64,000 nucleotides of DNA from the NCBI RefSeq assembly GCF_047663525.1, contig NC_092597.1:24638501-24702500 (forward strand), in the 5' to 3' direction. The DNA comes from Anas platyrhynchos. Taxonomy: Eukaryota; Chordata; Aves; Anseriformes; Anatidae. Each line of letters opens with the position of its first letter. The first letter of the stretch is position 1. The position numbers and the translations under genes are program-made. The notes under the pieces are model-generated. The model worked only from the letters and a program-made list of their open reading frames with translations. It was not told where the DNA came from and ran no database searches. Shown here piece after piece: positions 47,401-56,338 of the stretch.

Positions 47401-50400
47401 ATGGGAACAGGGCACGGTCCTGGGGCCGGGCAGTGGCCAGGGTGACTGCGAGCACAGGGCTGGGACGGGACCAGCGAGCGGTTATTGTGGCCCCAGGGAC
47501 CGAGAGGGCACCGGCTGCAGCCCCTGGTCTCCCCCGTGCCCGCCACCTGTCTGGGGTAGGAGCCCAGTAACAGCGACACACGCTGTGCCTCCGTGCTGAG
47601 CTACACCACGATGCTGAGGCTGCCTGACACGAGGCGCTTTGGGGCAGGGAGAAGTGGAAAAGGGGCGAGAGTTTGAATTTCACAGCTCACCAGACTGCGC
47701 CGCAGAGCGCTGCTGTGCCCAGGGTGGGGGCCGGGGGGCGTTGCGTTAAGAGAGGAGGGGAGGAAGGTCAGCACGAACACGGTACCTTGTCTGACAAAAG
47801 TCTGGCTGGTGTCCAGCAGAATCTCACAGCCCTCAATAATCATCCTCTCTATCGCCAGATTTTTCCGAATATTTTCGGTCTCGCTCACTTCGTCGTGCAT
47901 TATCCTGAAGGAGAGAGAAGGAAAAGGTGGAGTTGCAGTGCAATGTGCCTGAGCTCTCCCAGTGGATCCCTTCCGACACCCCGAAGGGCTGCACTAGGTA
48001 GGATCACAAATGAAGAGATATCAAGAGAATTACAGCCCTCATCTGTATTTATACAGACAGGCTCTGGAGCTCAGGAGATAACCTAGATATTGGTCCAGAT
48101 TACACCTCTAGATTTCTAGAGATTGAAGTGCTTCTTGTGCTCCTGTCCTTGCTGGGAAATCACAAAATTGTGGCTCAGGGCAGACAAATTCCCCCTCATC
48201 ATGAAACCACCTCCAACGTCCCCGCTCCTTGAGGAGCAGAAAAGGGATGGAAACTCAACATGAGCGGGCTCAGGACTGAGGACCAGTGGGTTTGGCACAG
48301 AAAATACCTGCCACTGCTTCATTTCTCAGCCTGCTGAAAGCACCAGGCACCGAGTCCTGGGTGCCTCCAGGACATGGAGCCCCTGCCCCATTGCCTCCCC
48401 CTGCCCAGCCCCAGAGCCCCCGGCACAGGGCCCCCCGGCAGCGCTGACCTGGACAGCTCTTCCAGCTTGGACTTGGCATAATCCAGGCTGTTCCTCTCCA
48501 CGTGCTCGTGCGGGGTGTGAGCCAGCAGCTCGTGCAGCGTCAGGATGTACCGGGGGATCTGCAGCGCAGCAAAGCACAGCAGGGCATCAGCCGTGGCCGT
48601 GGGGGGATGCGGATGGGCTGGGGGCGCACAGAGGGCTCTCGGTCCCCACCCGCTGCTGCCTCCAACCCCCTGATCTGGGAGGTTGTGAAAGCTCCCAGAC
48701 TCCTTGTGCTAAAACTCAGCGATGGGAGGGAAGGCTCTGGGTCTGCCCAGGACCCTGCCGTGCCCCATCTCTGTCCTGGCAGCGCGGGGTCACCCCCACA
48801 CCCCCAGCCCAGCACTGCTTGAGCAGCTGAGGCTCTGCACGGGTTCCAGCCCCTGCTGATCCTTCCCCACCACCAGATGCTTCCTGCAGGGCTCAGGGTT
48901 TGGCACCACCACGTTGTGCCTCTGGAGCCCGCGGTCACCTGGAACATGGGGTAGGTGAGGAAGGTCTCCAGGGTCCTCTCCTCGCAGTCAGGCTTGGCCT
49001 CGTAGTGCTTCAGCAGCTTGTCGAAGTCGCGGTTCTGCTTGCAGTGCGCCAGGATCTGCAGGCTGTACTGGTGGTTCCTGACAAACTCCTGGTAGATGTT
49101 CAGCATGGGCAGCAGGATGTCGAACAGGTCGGCTGCGAGCAGAAAGGCGCAGCAGGGAGGTGGGCGCGATGCCCCAGCCCCGCCTGGACGGGGCTCTGCC
49201 TGCCGCTGCCCCTGGCCAAGCACAGGGCTGGGGGCTGCAGGGCTGGGGGCTGCAGGGCCGGGGGCTGCAGGGCTGGGGGCTGCAGGGGCCCCCACGCTGG
49301 GATGCCCAGGACATGGGGACCTGAGCATGGCTGGGATGAGTGCGTGCACCCCATTAAGAGCCCCTGTCAGCTGCTAGCTGGGGGACTGATCAGCGCACTC
49401 ACAGAACTGGGATCACAGAAACTGGTTGGGTTTTGGTGGTTTTTGTTTTGTTTTTATGCTCAAGCCCTTGCCTCCATGCCCGACGTTACCACGGCCCAGG
49501 GGCTGGCAGCGATGTGCCACGCTGCACTGCTCTGCTGCCCCCAATTAGCAGAAAGTCTGCTCAGCCTCGTTAGGACGAGCAGTGCAAACCAGAGGGTGCA
49601 GCACGACCCGCAGCAGGGGGGAGGTGAGGGGCACTCACCCAGCACGAGCGTTGGCCAGCTGGATATTCTCGCTTTCAGGCCTTGGTAAAAGATTTGGTGC
49701 AAAAACATGATCGTTTCGCTGGAAGATAAACCCAGAGGTGAAAGGCAGATGAACGAGAAGCAGATAATGAATGATTAGACCAAACCAGTAGCCCAGCTGG
49801 GGCACAGGGGAGCCCCCAGGTAGCCCAGGGACATGGCCCTACAAGGGAGGTCCCCTGGGGCAGGTAGGGGATGGTGGGCGAGGACAGAGGAGCCGCCTGG
49901 AAGCTGCCCTCAGACCCCCACTGTGTGGGGACGAGCCCCCTGCTCCTCCCAGCCCAGCCCCACAAACACATCGGGTTCTCTGTGCACAGCCCCACAAACA
50001 CCATTAATTTCTCTGCACAGCCCCACACATCGCTCTGCAAACCCCAGTCCCCCCGGCTCAGGCTGGGAGCTGATTGGGATTCCCCTTTGCTCTCACTTCT
50101 GCTCCCTTTGGGAAATTGATGCCTTCTGCTGCTGTCTCGCCTCTGTTTGCTGGATTTGTTTAATTTCCAGTGGCTGATAAATCACCTTGGTGCTCTCCCC
50201 GCCAGGCAGCCCTGCCTACATCCCTGCCCAATGCACCTCATCCCCCAGCCCTGCCCGGTGGCTCCGGTTGCTGCACCGCGCCGTGCCAGCTCCCTGCCAC
50301 GTGCAGCCACGCTGCCTCCGTCCCCTGTGCCCTGCGGGACCTTTCCACCCCCTCCCAGCACCGTCACCGCAGACACCTCCCCAGCACACCCCCACCCAGG

Positions 50401-53400
50401 CCCTGCATGGCCCAAAGCCCTGCTGCAGGCTCCGGGGAGCACCCCAGCACCCATCCCTGGGAGCCCGGAGCCTCCCCAAGCGCCCCCTGCCCCGTGCCCT
50501 CTGACGAAGCCCCCCCAGGCTGGCGCCCACCTGTTGAGGAAGATGCTACTGACATCGTCGTGCGTGATGGGGGGCTTCTTGGAGCTGGCTGCCATCCGCA
50601 GGGGCCGCAGGAAGTTGTTGACCAGGATGTGCAGCTGCTGCACGTACTCGGCCTCGGCCTCCAGCATGCTGAACACCACCTGGTTCCTCTTGCGCATGCT
50701 GTCGGCGTGGGGGGACCTGATGTAGTCCTGGATGATGGTCTTCCACTTCCTGCGGCACAGCCAGCCCCGCAGGAAGCTCTGCACCTGCCGAGCGAGCGGG
50801 GGCTTCGTCAGGGCACGGGCTGATGGCCTGAGCGGCCGCGCTGCGCTCGGCATGAGGGGTTAGGGGGGCTCCATCACACCGCCTCCGGGAGGCAGAGACA
50901 CCTAGTTATGTTCCCCCGTCCTGGTGCACAATGTTATCTGTACCTCTGTGATGCCTCCCGGCTGGGAAGCAAAGAGTAAATAATTGAAACGCACCTCCTT
51001 ATAGCAGACAGTGTCCTCTCTCCCCTTTTTACAGAGGGGAATGTAAAACCCCTATGGAAAGAGGCTGTTGCATTAACTCCTGCCCCCCTGCTGCACAGAC
51101 ACCGTGCCAGGCACCTTCCCACAGCAGGACCACGGACCCCGAACCCAACCTAAATGCAGGTTTCATCGCCCATGCCCTGCAGGTGCCCGGGGAGGCTCCA
51201 GGGCAGCACCCACACCTTGATGCGCTCGCCCTGTGCCGCTGACCACGGCATGGAGCTGGAGCAGGGCGTGCAGTGAGTGGCACCTGCTGCGCAGCACAGC
51301 GTGCTCTCGCCAAGGGCAGGCAATTTGCAGCAGGTTTCACTGCAGGGGCTGTTGCTTCCTGCAGAGAATTCTGCTTGGGCAGTGGTTTTTCTTCTTAAAA
51401 ATACAAGGGTTAACCACAGCCCCTGGAGAAGTGACACGTAAGAAGGTGTGATTTGTGTGTGAGCTGGCCACGGCTGCTCAGTCACCAGGGGAGAGCGGAG
51501 AGCACCTGACGGAGCAAAGAGCCAGCAGAAGGACGCCCGGATTTACAGGGCACATTCACCTCCTTACAGCCTCGATGAGCAACAATGATCCCTGGTATCT
51601 GCTCGAGCAGCTCCCCCACAGCCTGCTCCAGGAGAGCAAGGATCGCGCTTCCAGCCCTCAGCCTGTCCCCGCGGGTCCCCCAGCCGGGACAAACCTTTTT
51701 GATTTTCTTGATGTCGCTGTCGTCGTCACTCGGAGCGCTGCTCTGCACGGACTGGATGCGCTCGTGGTCCTTGAGCAGGGAGGCGATCTGCGGGCACAGG
51801 GACAGCGTGAGCGGGGCTCGCCGCGACCGCCCCAGCGCCCCTGCACCGTGCCAGCAGCCGGCACGCGCTCGGGATGCCCTGAGGATGTGAGCATCAGGCT
51901 CATTCTGTCCTCAGTGGGACATCAGCCAAGAGCCAAAAGGGGACATGTCCCACACCCATCAGGTGTGGTGCCCTCCCTGCATCACTGACCACACGGCACA
52001 ACTGGAGACCTCGCCAGGCGCCAAACACCGGCTGCACCACTGCTGCCTGGGGGCACCTCCACGTGCTGTGCTGGAGAAGTGATTAGGAGAGAAAGGGGCA
52101 GAAAGATCTAAAGTCCCTGAAGCTTGCAGAGAGGGACAAACTTCGATTCAGTCACAGCTTTACAGCACAAATTTGGTTGAATCTATTTTTAGCTTTACGC
52201 ATTTGAATTTTTAGCTTCTTGCTGCCGTACTCATCGCCCTATCCCCAGCGCTGCAACTATTCATAAAGCTACAGGGAAGGGTAAGAAAAAACAAAAAGTG
52301 CTACCCAGAAAATAAAAAGGGTCACACGAGCCAAACGTGTGCTGGTCTTTGGAGAGCTGGGCTGGCAGGGAGGAAGGAAGGTCCGTGAGAGCACAGCTGT
52401 CCTGCGGGTGGGCAGAGCTGCTTCTGCCACACGGTCGCAGCCCAGGAAAAGGAAGTTATTTCTACAAATTTCTGAGCGTTTCAAATGAATTGCCTCTTCC
52501 AAACTTTAACAAAATGCCACATTTTTCATGCAATCATTAGGTAGAAAACGCTTCATGTCCCTCTGATCACTGCCTGTGAACGAGGCTCAGCAGTGCTGGT
52601 GGATGCTCCGGATCGAGCCATGACCAGGGGAACCCCTGGAGCCCTTCAGGACCCCGCATGGCCATGGGATCACTGCAGGCTTCCCCTGTTCCCATCCCTA
52701 GAGCTGCTTTTGGGAAGAGGTGGCTGCAAGGCCTCCAGCAGCTCCTCTCCCCTCTGCTCTCACAGGGAGCAGCGCCTGCACCTCGACTCTCAGTGCCTGC
52801 CGGCACCACCCCATGATCCGCACCCTGCCTGGCAGCTGACTTGTGATTAGGGCTGATCAAACACAGCTTCTTAAAAAATGAAGTGGGGTTATTTTGGATT
52901 CCCTATCGGTTAATGGCTGGAAATAATCCTTCCCGGGGCTGGAAGTGAAGTTTATGCTGTTTGGCTGATGAACACACACAGCATGGGAAAAGGACTGGGG
53001 GTTGGGGGGTCTCGTGCTTTTTGGTTGTTGTTGTTTTGTTTAATTGAGTAAGCAAAATTTGCACATTAAAGTAGAAGCAGATTATTTGATCTCTACACTT
53101 CAAAGCCTGCAGATGAGTGAAAAAAACCTGCACAAGGTAAAAGCCCAAGTACCTGTGCCCGGGGAAGCGCTGCGGAGCTGCAGCTCCCTCCAGCCCCTGC
53201 CCCGTGGTTTTAACCCACAGCCCCGGGCTGGGGCTGGGCGCTGTGACACCCGCACCTCCCCAGGCAAAAACACCGACGGGCAGCAGCGAAGCCTTAATCC
53301 TGGTGGGAAATGTGATGGGAACTTGGCCCAGGGTGGGCCCAGAGGGGGACAGGGACGTCACACACCAAGCAGGTGGAGGGCTTGGGCACTGCTCCTGCTG

Positions 53401-54843
53401 TGCTGGAGCGCACAAGCTCAGCGGTGCCACGGCTGCTCCTGGGGCACCCCCAGGGGTGAGGAGCCGACAGCTCCAAGCAGCAGCCACAGCACCCCAGCAG
53501 CACCCGTGCTGTGCAGTGTGGGGATGCCGGGGGCTGCAGCCCTGCTGGGGGGCAGGTGGGTGGCAGGGGACACGCTCAGCCCTCGGAGCCGGCTGCTGAG
53601 TCACGGCGGTGTCTCGGAGCCTCGCCTGCCCTCACCCGAGCCACTCAGCCTGCCCACGGCCGAGCTGCTGCGTGCCAGCCGCCGGGAGAGGTCCGGGCAG
53701 CAGGCCTCGGGAGCAGCTCCCGTTGGAAAGAGAACCCCTTCCAAGGGAACTGGTTTATTTACAGCGTGGTTTATGTTAATTCCCTGATGTATTTAGGTTA
53801 CCAGAACGGCTGCAGCTTGCAGCTGGCAAAGGCAGCATCCCTCCCCAAGGCGATCCAGCCTCCCCGTTCCTGTTCCTGTTACTCCTGCAGCTCTGCAGTG
53901 CCCAAAAACACCAGGCACAGCCCGCACAGAGGTGTCCAACCATGGTGTGTATGATGAAAACGACAGAGGGCAAAATGTTACAGCAGGGAGGCCCCATCTC
54001 TCCCCTGTACCTCATACCAGGACTCGCCAGCCCCTTCCCCAGCCCTCTCTGATGGAGCAAACGTTCCCCTGCCCCAGCAGTCACAGCCACTCATGTAACA
54101 GGAACCCCAAATGCTGGAAACTGCTCCATGCCCGTGACACCCTCACTCCTCTCTGCATGAGGATCAGGCTGGGGTTCACTAAACAAATGTAAAAACATGA
54201 CCGAGGTGCCCACAGGACCACGGTCCGAGCCGGTGCAGGTGCCACCACTGCCGTGCCCACACGACCACCCTGAGCCCCCGGAGCCGTGGCACCCGGCGCA
54301 GCAAAGCCAGGCTCCGTACCTCTGCCTTCAGGCGCTCGATCTCGATTTCCCCATCTTCAATCTGTTGTCGAAGTTGCTTGGCAACAGTTTTCTCAGTTTC
54401 CACAATCTGAAGTAAATGGAGGTACTTCTGCATCAAAGCCTCGTGCTCCGTGGCCAGGTTCCTGTAGCTGCAGGCAGACGCGGCCGTTAGCACGGCTCCT
54501 GGCTCCCTGCTCCCCACCACGGCCCCTGCGCATCCCCGGGGACCCCACCACGAGCTGCTCGGGCTGGCTGGGGCTGTATCCTGCCCCCCTGGCATGTAGG
54601 TTTGCCACATGCTTGGGGGGATTGCAGACAGTAAAGATAATGCAGATTTTAAGGGAACGGCAGGGCAATAAAATGAAACAAAAATCACGACCAAACCTCT
54701 GACTGCAGGGTGACACGAGGGGCCCGCAGCCCTCACCTGGCGTGAGCGATCGCCGCCACCCACTCGTCGCAGTCCTTGGCGTCCTCGGTGCGCAGCTCCA
54801 GGGTCTTCTGGTTCTCGTGGGTGAAGTTCACGGTAAAGTAATG
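35382..54843 (-). CDS. RASGRF1: RASGRF1, Ras-specific guanine nucleotide-releasing factor 1 (5' end missing)
   Basis: Twenty-six coding exons: 54737-54843, 54320-54467, 51695-51787, 50531-50784, 49639-49718, 48939-49132, 48449-48558, 47786-47904, 47182-47342, 46414-46477, 45627-45763, 45341-45423, 44635-44883, 43915-44285, 43495-43620, 42794-42964, 42445-42551, 41544-41656, 41144-41204, 39597-39700, 39337-39421, 38811-39008, 38231-38310, 37688-37805, 37413-37481, 35382-35474. They total 3495 nt, or 1164 aa plus stop; the first ~92 residues (human numbering) are in an exon off the right edge. Domains: end of PH1, coiled coil, calmodulin-binding IQ motif, DH (Rac GEF), PH2, REM (RasGEF-N), Ser/Thr-rich linker, and the CDC25 catalytic domain for Ras. 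In mammals it is mainly neuronal and couples calcium and NMDA-receptor input to Ras-ERK. CTSH lies downstream, as in human. Confidence 0.96.
37413..37481 (-). CDS. RASGRF1: RASGRF1 exon 26
   Basis: 23 codons, phase 0, encoding [20 protein letters not shown]. Confidence 0.95.
37688..37805 (-). CDS. RASGRF1: RASGRF1 exon 25 (CDC25 catalytic hairpin region)
   Basis: 118 nt, phase 2 to 0, encoding [20 protein letters not shown] and [10 protein letters not shown], a signature RasGEF block. Confidence 0.96.
38231..38310 (-). CDS. RASGRF1: RASGRF1 exon 24 (CDC25)
   Basis: 80 nt, phase 0 to 2, encoding [20 protein letters not shown] and LREALK. Confidence 0.95.
38811..39008 (-). CDS. RASGRF1: RASGRF1 exon 23 (CDC25 core)
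   Basis: 66 codons, phase 0, encoding [20 protein letters not shown] and [19 protein letters not shown] second acceptor AG at 39004-39005 would break the frame. Confidence 0.96.
39337..39421 (-). CDS. RASGRF1: RASGRF1 exon 22 (CDC25)
   Basis: 85 nt, phase 2 to 0, encoding [20 protein letters not shown] and NTKHFND. Confidence 0.95.
39597..39700 (-). CDS. RASGRF1: RASGRF1 exon 21 (CDC25 domain start)
   Basis: 104 nt, phase 0 to 2, encoding [20 protein letters not shown], the opening helix of the RasGEF domain. Confidence 0.95.
41144..41204 (-). CDS. RASGRF1: RASGRF1 exon 20
   Basis: 61 nt, phase 2 to 0, encoding [20 protein letters not shown]. Confidence 0.93.
41544..41656 (-). CDS. RASGRF1: RASGRF1 exon 19
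   Basis: 113 nt, phase 0 to 2, encoding [20 protein letters not shown] and [13 protein letters not shown]. Confidence 0.95.
42445..42551 (-). CDS. RASGRF1: RASGRF1 exon 18
   Basis: 107 nt, phase 1 to 0, encoding [20 protein letters not shown] and SKHSQ, leading into the catalytic region. Confidence 0.95.
42794..42964 (-). CDS. RASGRF1: RASGRF1 exon 17
   Basis: 171 nt, phase 1 to 1, encoding [20 protein letters not shown] and [15 protein letters not shown] fits the PKA site (mouse Ser916) known in this family. Confidence 0.95.
43495..43620 (-). CDS. RASGRF1: RASGRF1 exon 16 (acidic/SP-rich linker)
   Basis: 126 nt, phase 1 to 1, encoding [20 protein letters not shown] and [10 protein letters not shown]. 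Confidence 0.95.
43915..44285 (-). CDS. RASGRF1: RASGRF1 exon 15 (linker)
   Basis: 371 nt, phase 2 to 1, encoding [40 protein letters not shown] and a Glu/Ser-rich tail. It is rich in Ser-Pro and basic-Ser sites that could be phosphorylated. Confidence 0.95.
44635..44883 (-). CDS. RASGRF1: RASGRF1 exon 14 (REM / RasGEF-N)
   Basis: 249 nt, phase 2 to 2, encoding [20 protein letters not shown] and [20 protein letters not shown]. It joins exon 13 directly as QMIK-SDASLY; the mammalian protein has extra residues here. Confidence 0.95.
45341..45423 (-). CDS. RASGRF1: RASGRF1 exon 13
   Basis: 83 nt, phase 0 to 2, encoding [20 protein letters not shown] and VTVPQMI. Confidence 0.95.
45627..45763 (-). 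CDS. RASGRF1: RASGRF1 exon 12 (end of PH2)
   Basis: 137 nt, phase 1 to 0, encoding [20 protein letters not shown] and [15 protein letters not shown] with the PH-domain Trp. Confidence 0.95.
46414..46477 (-). CDS. RASGRF1: RASGRF1 exon 11 (PH2)
   Basis: 64 nt, phase 0 to 1, encoding [20 protein letters not shown]. Confidence 0.93.
46640..46870. other. AT-rich island in RASGRF1 intron 10
   Basis: Between GC-rich flanks, this stretch contains homeodomain-like TAAT cores (taattatcag, gataatttaat) and long A/T runs (tttaaattaaatttccc). A candidate conserved non-coding element; function not shown. Confidence 0.35.
47182..47342 (-). CDS. RASGRF1: RASGRF1 exon 10 (PH2)
   Basis: 161 nt, phase 1 to 0, encoding [20 protein letters not shown] and [20 protein letters not shown]. 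Confidence 0.96.
47786..47904 (-). CDS. RASGRF1: RASGRF1 exon 9 (end of DH)
   Basis: 119 nt, phase 2 to 1, encoding [20 protein letters not shown] and [13 protein letters not shown]. Confidence 0.96.
48449..48558 (-). CDS. RASGRF1: RASGRF1 exon 8 (DH)
   Basis: 110 nt, phase 0 to 2, encoding [20 protein letters not shown] and [11 protein letters not shown], the conserved DH helix that contacts the GTPase. Confidence 0.96.
48939..49132 (-). CDS. RASGRF1: RASGRF1 exon 7 (DH)
   Basis: 194 nt, phase 1 to 0, encoding [20 protein letters not shown] and [19 protein letters not shown]. Confidence 0.96.
49224..49283. repeat. 15-bp minisatellite in RASGRF1 intron 6
   Basis: Four head-to-tail copies of agggctgggggctgc (49224, 49239, 49254, 49269); the third has one change. 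Confidence 0.9.
49639..49718 (-). CDS. RASGRF1: RASGRF1 exon 6 (DH)
   Basis: 80 nt, phase 2 to 1, encoding [20 protein letters not shown] and WPTLVL. Confidence 0.96.
50531..50784 (-). CDS. RASGRF1: RASGRF1 exon 5 (IQ motif and start of DH)
   Basis: 254 nt, phase 0 to 2. It encodes the IQ motif [20 protein letters not shown], then the DH opening [20 protein letters not shown]. Confidence 0.97.
51695..51787 (-). CDS. RASGRF1: RASGRF1 exon 4
   Basis: 31 codons, phase 0, encoding [20 protein letters not shown] and [11 protein letters not shown]. Confidence 0.95.
54320..54467 (-). CDS. RASGRF1: RASGRF1 exon 3 (coiled coil)
   Basis: 148 nt, phase 2 to 0, encoding [20 protein letters not shown] and [20 protein letters not shown], a heptad-rich helix. 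Confidence 0.96.
54737..54843 (-). CDS. RASGRF1: RASGRF1 exon 2 (C-terminal part of PH1)
   Basis: 107 nt, phase 0 to 2, encoding [20 protein letters not shown] and [10 protein letters not shown], the last strands and helix of the first PH domain. Confidence 0.95.
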
Positions 54844-56278
54844 CTGCGGGGGCAAGGGGGGGGGTCACTGCTCACTCACGGGGCCATCAGGAAGGCCCCT
54901 TATGGTCAACCGCACGCTGCTTGGTTTTAAATAAAGCCCCTGGAAGCCCTGCCTCGGGAGCACGCAGGGACATAGGGCCATGGGGGGGGGAAGATGCTGC
55001 CAGCTGGCCAAGAGGCTCAGCCCCACCACGGGCACTTACGGGGACACGAAATGCTGGGAGGTGACGGCTGCTGGCAAATGCTGTTTGCAGCCACATAAAA
55101 CAACCCCGGCCAGGAGGCTGAAACCTTGGGGAGAGCCTCGCCACGGGGCAGGGGCTGAGCAGGACGCGCCACGGCCCCTGGTGCCAGGGTGAAGCCGCAG
55201 CCCCACGCGTGGCAGCGCCAGCACCGGGCGGCTCTTGCGGCCGGCAGCGTAGCAGGACGCGGCACAGCAGCTATATTTAGCCTCCCTTGACATTTACAGT
55301 ATTTGTGTTAATTGTGCTGGCGGTGGCAGCCCGCGCTGGCTCGCGGTTTGTGCCGTTGGAGCGTTTTGCTGCTGTCTCCTTGGAGACCGGTAACGCGGCA
55401 GCGCCAGATCCCACCGCCGGCGGCTGGACCAAGGCGAAACCCACCGGGAGCAGCTCCTCCTGGCACCAGCTCCTCAGCCGCTCAGCTTAACACGGGTCCT
55501 GAATTAATGGGGCAAAAACAACTCCCAGCAAGGACAGGGCTGATGCAGCCGCGGCTCTGAGGACGGCGGGCAGCGAGCACGAGCTCCGGCACTTCTGTCC
55601 AGGGAGCCCAAATGCTGCTGGAGCTGTTGGCTTCTCGAGCCGTGCAGGTTGTTGGGCCTCCCTGGTGCATGCCCAGCTCTCTTAACACCCCTTCCCCTGC
55701 AAACAGGGCTAAGCAGCTTGTCCAGTCCACCAGCCCAGAAACCCTCCCCTGGAGCACGGGCCCCAGGAGCATCCCCAGCCCCACAAGGACACGGCCACGG
55801 TGCTCCTGGCCCTGCCACCTGCCCGCGAGGACGTGCTTGGGGGGCGAGGACATGCTTGGGGGGCTGCAGCAGGACGTGAGGCCGGTGCCGGGCAAGGCTC
55901 ACAGCACAAATGGCCCCAAAAAGCAGCGGTGTGTGTGCGGCAAGCAGCACCGAGCCCCCCGCACACCGCGGGGCTGCTGCCCCCCGGCCACCCCTCGTGC
56001 TCCAGTGCGGGGTCCTGGGAGCCGCGAGCAGGGCGCAGCTCGCGCTGTCACTCCGTTACCCACAGACAATACCCAGGAAGTGCAGCGTGCTCGGAAGGAG
56101 GAAGTTATTTTATATTTGAATAATAAAACTCCCACCACCTGTTATCTCCTCCTGAATTATGAGCCTTCTCTGTTATCACAGCGACACATCACACTCGACA
56201 GCACGGGAACATCTCCAGCGGCGCCTGGAGCCCGAGACAGGGCTGGGGCACGGGGCAGGAGCTGGGAGGGCACCAGAG

Positions 56279-56338
56279 CAGCACCGTCCCCTCCCCACAG
56301 CACCGTCCCATCCCCACAGCACCGTCCCCCTGCCCGCA
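56279..56338. repeat. 19-bp tandem repeat in RASGRF1 intron 1
   Basis: Three copies of a cagcaccgtcccctcccca-type unit with small changes. Confidence 0.8.
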
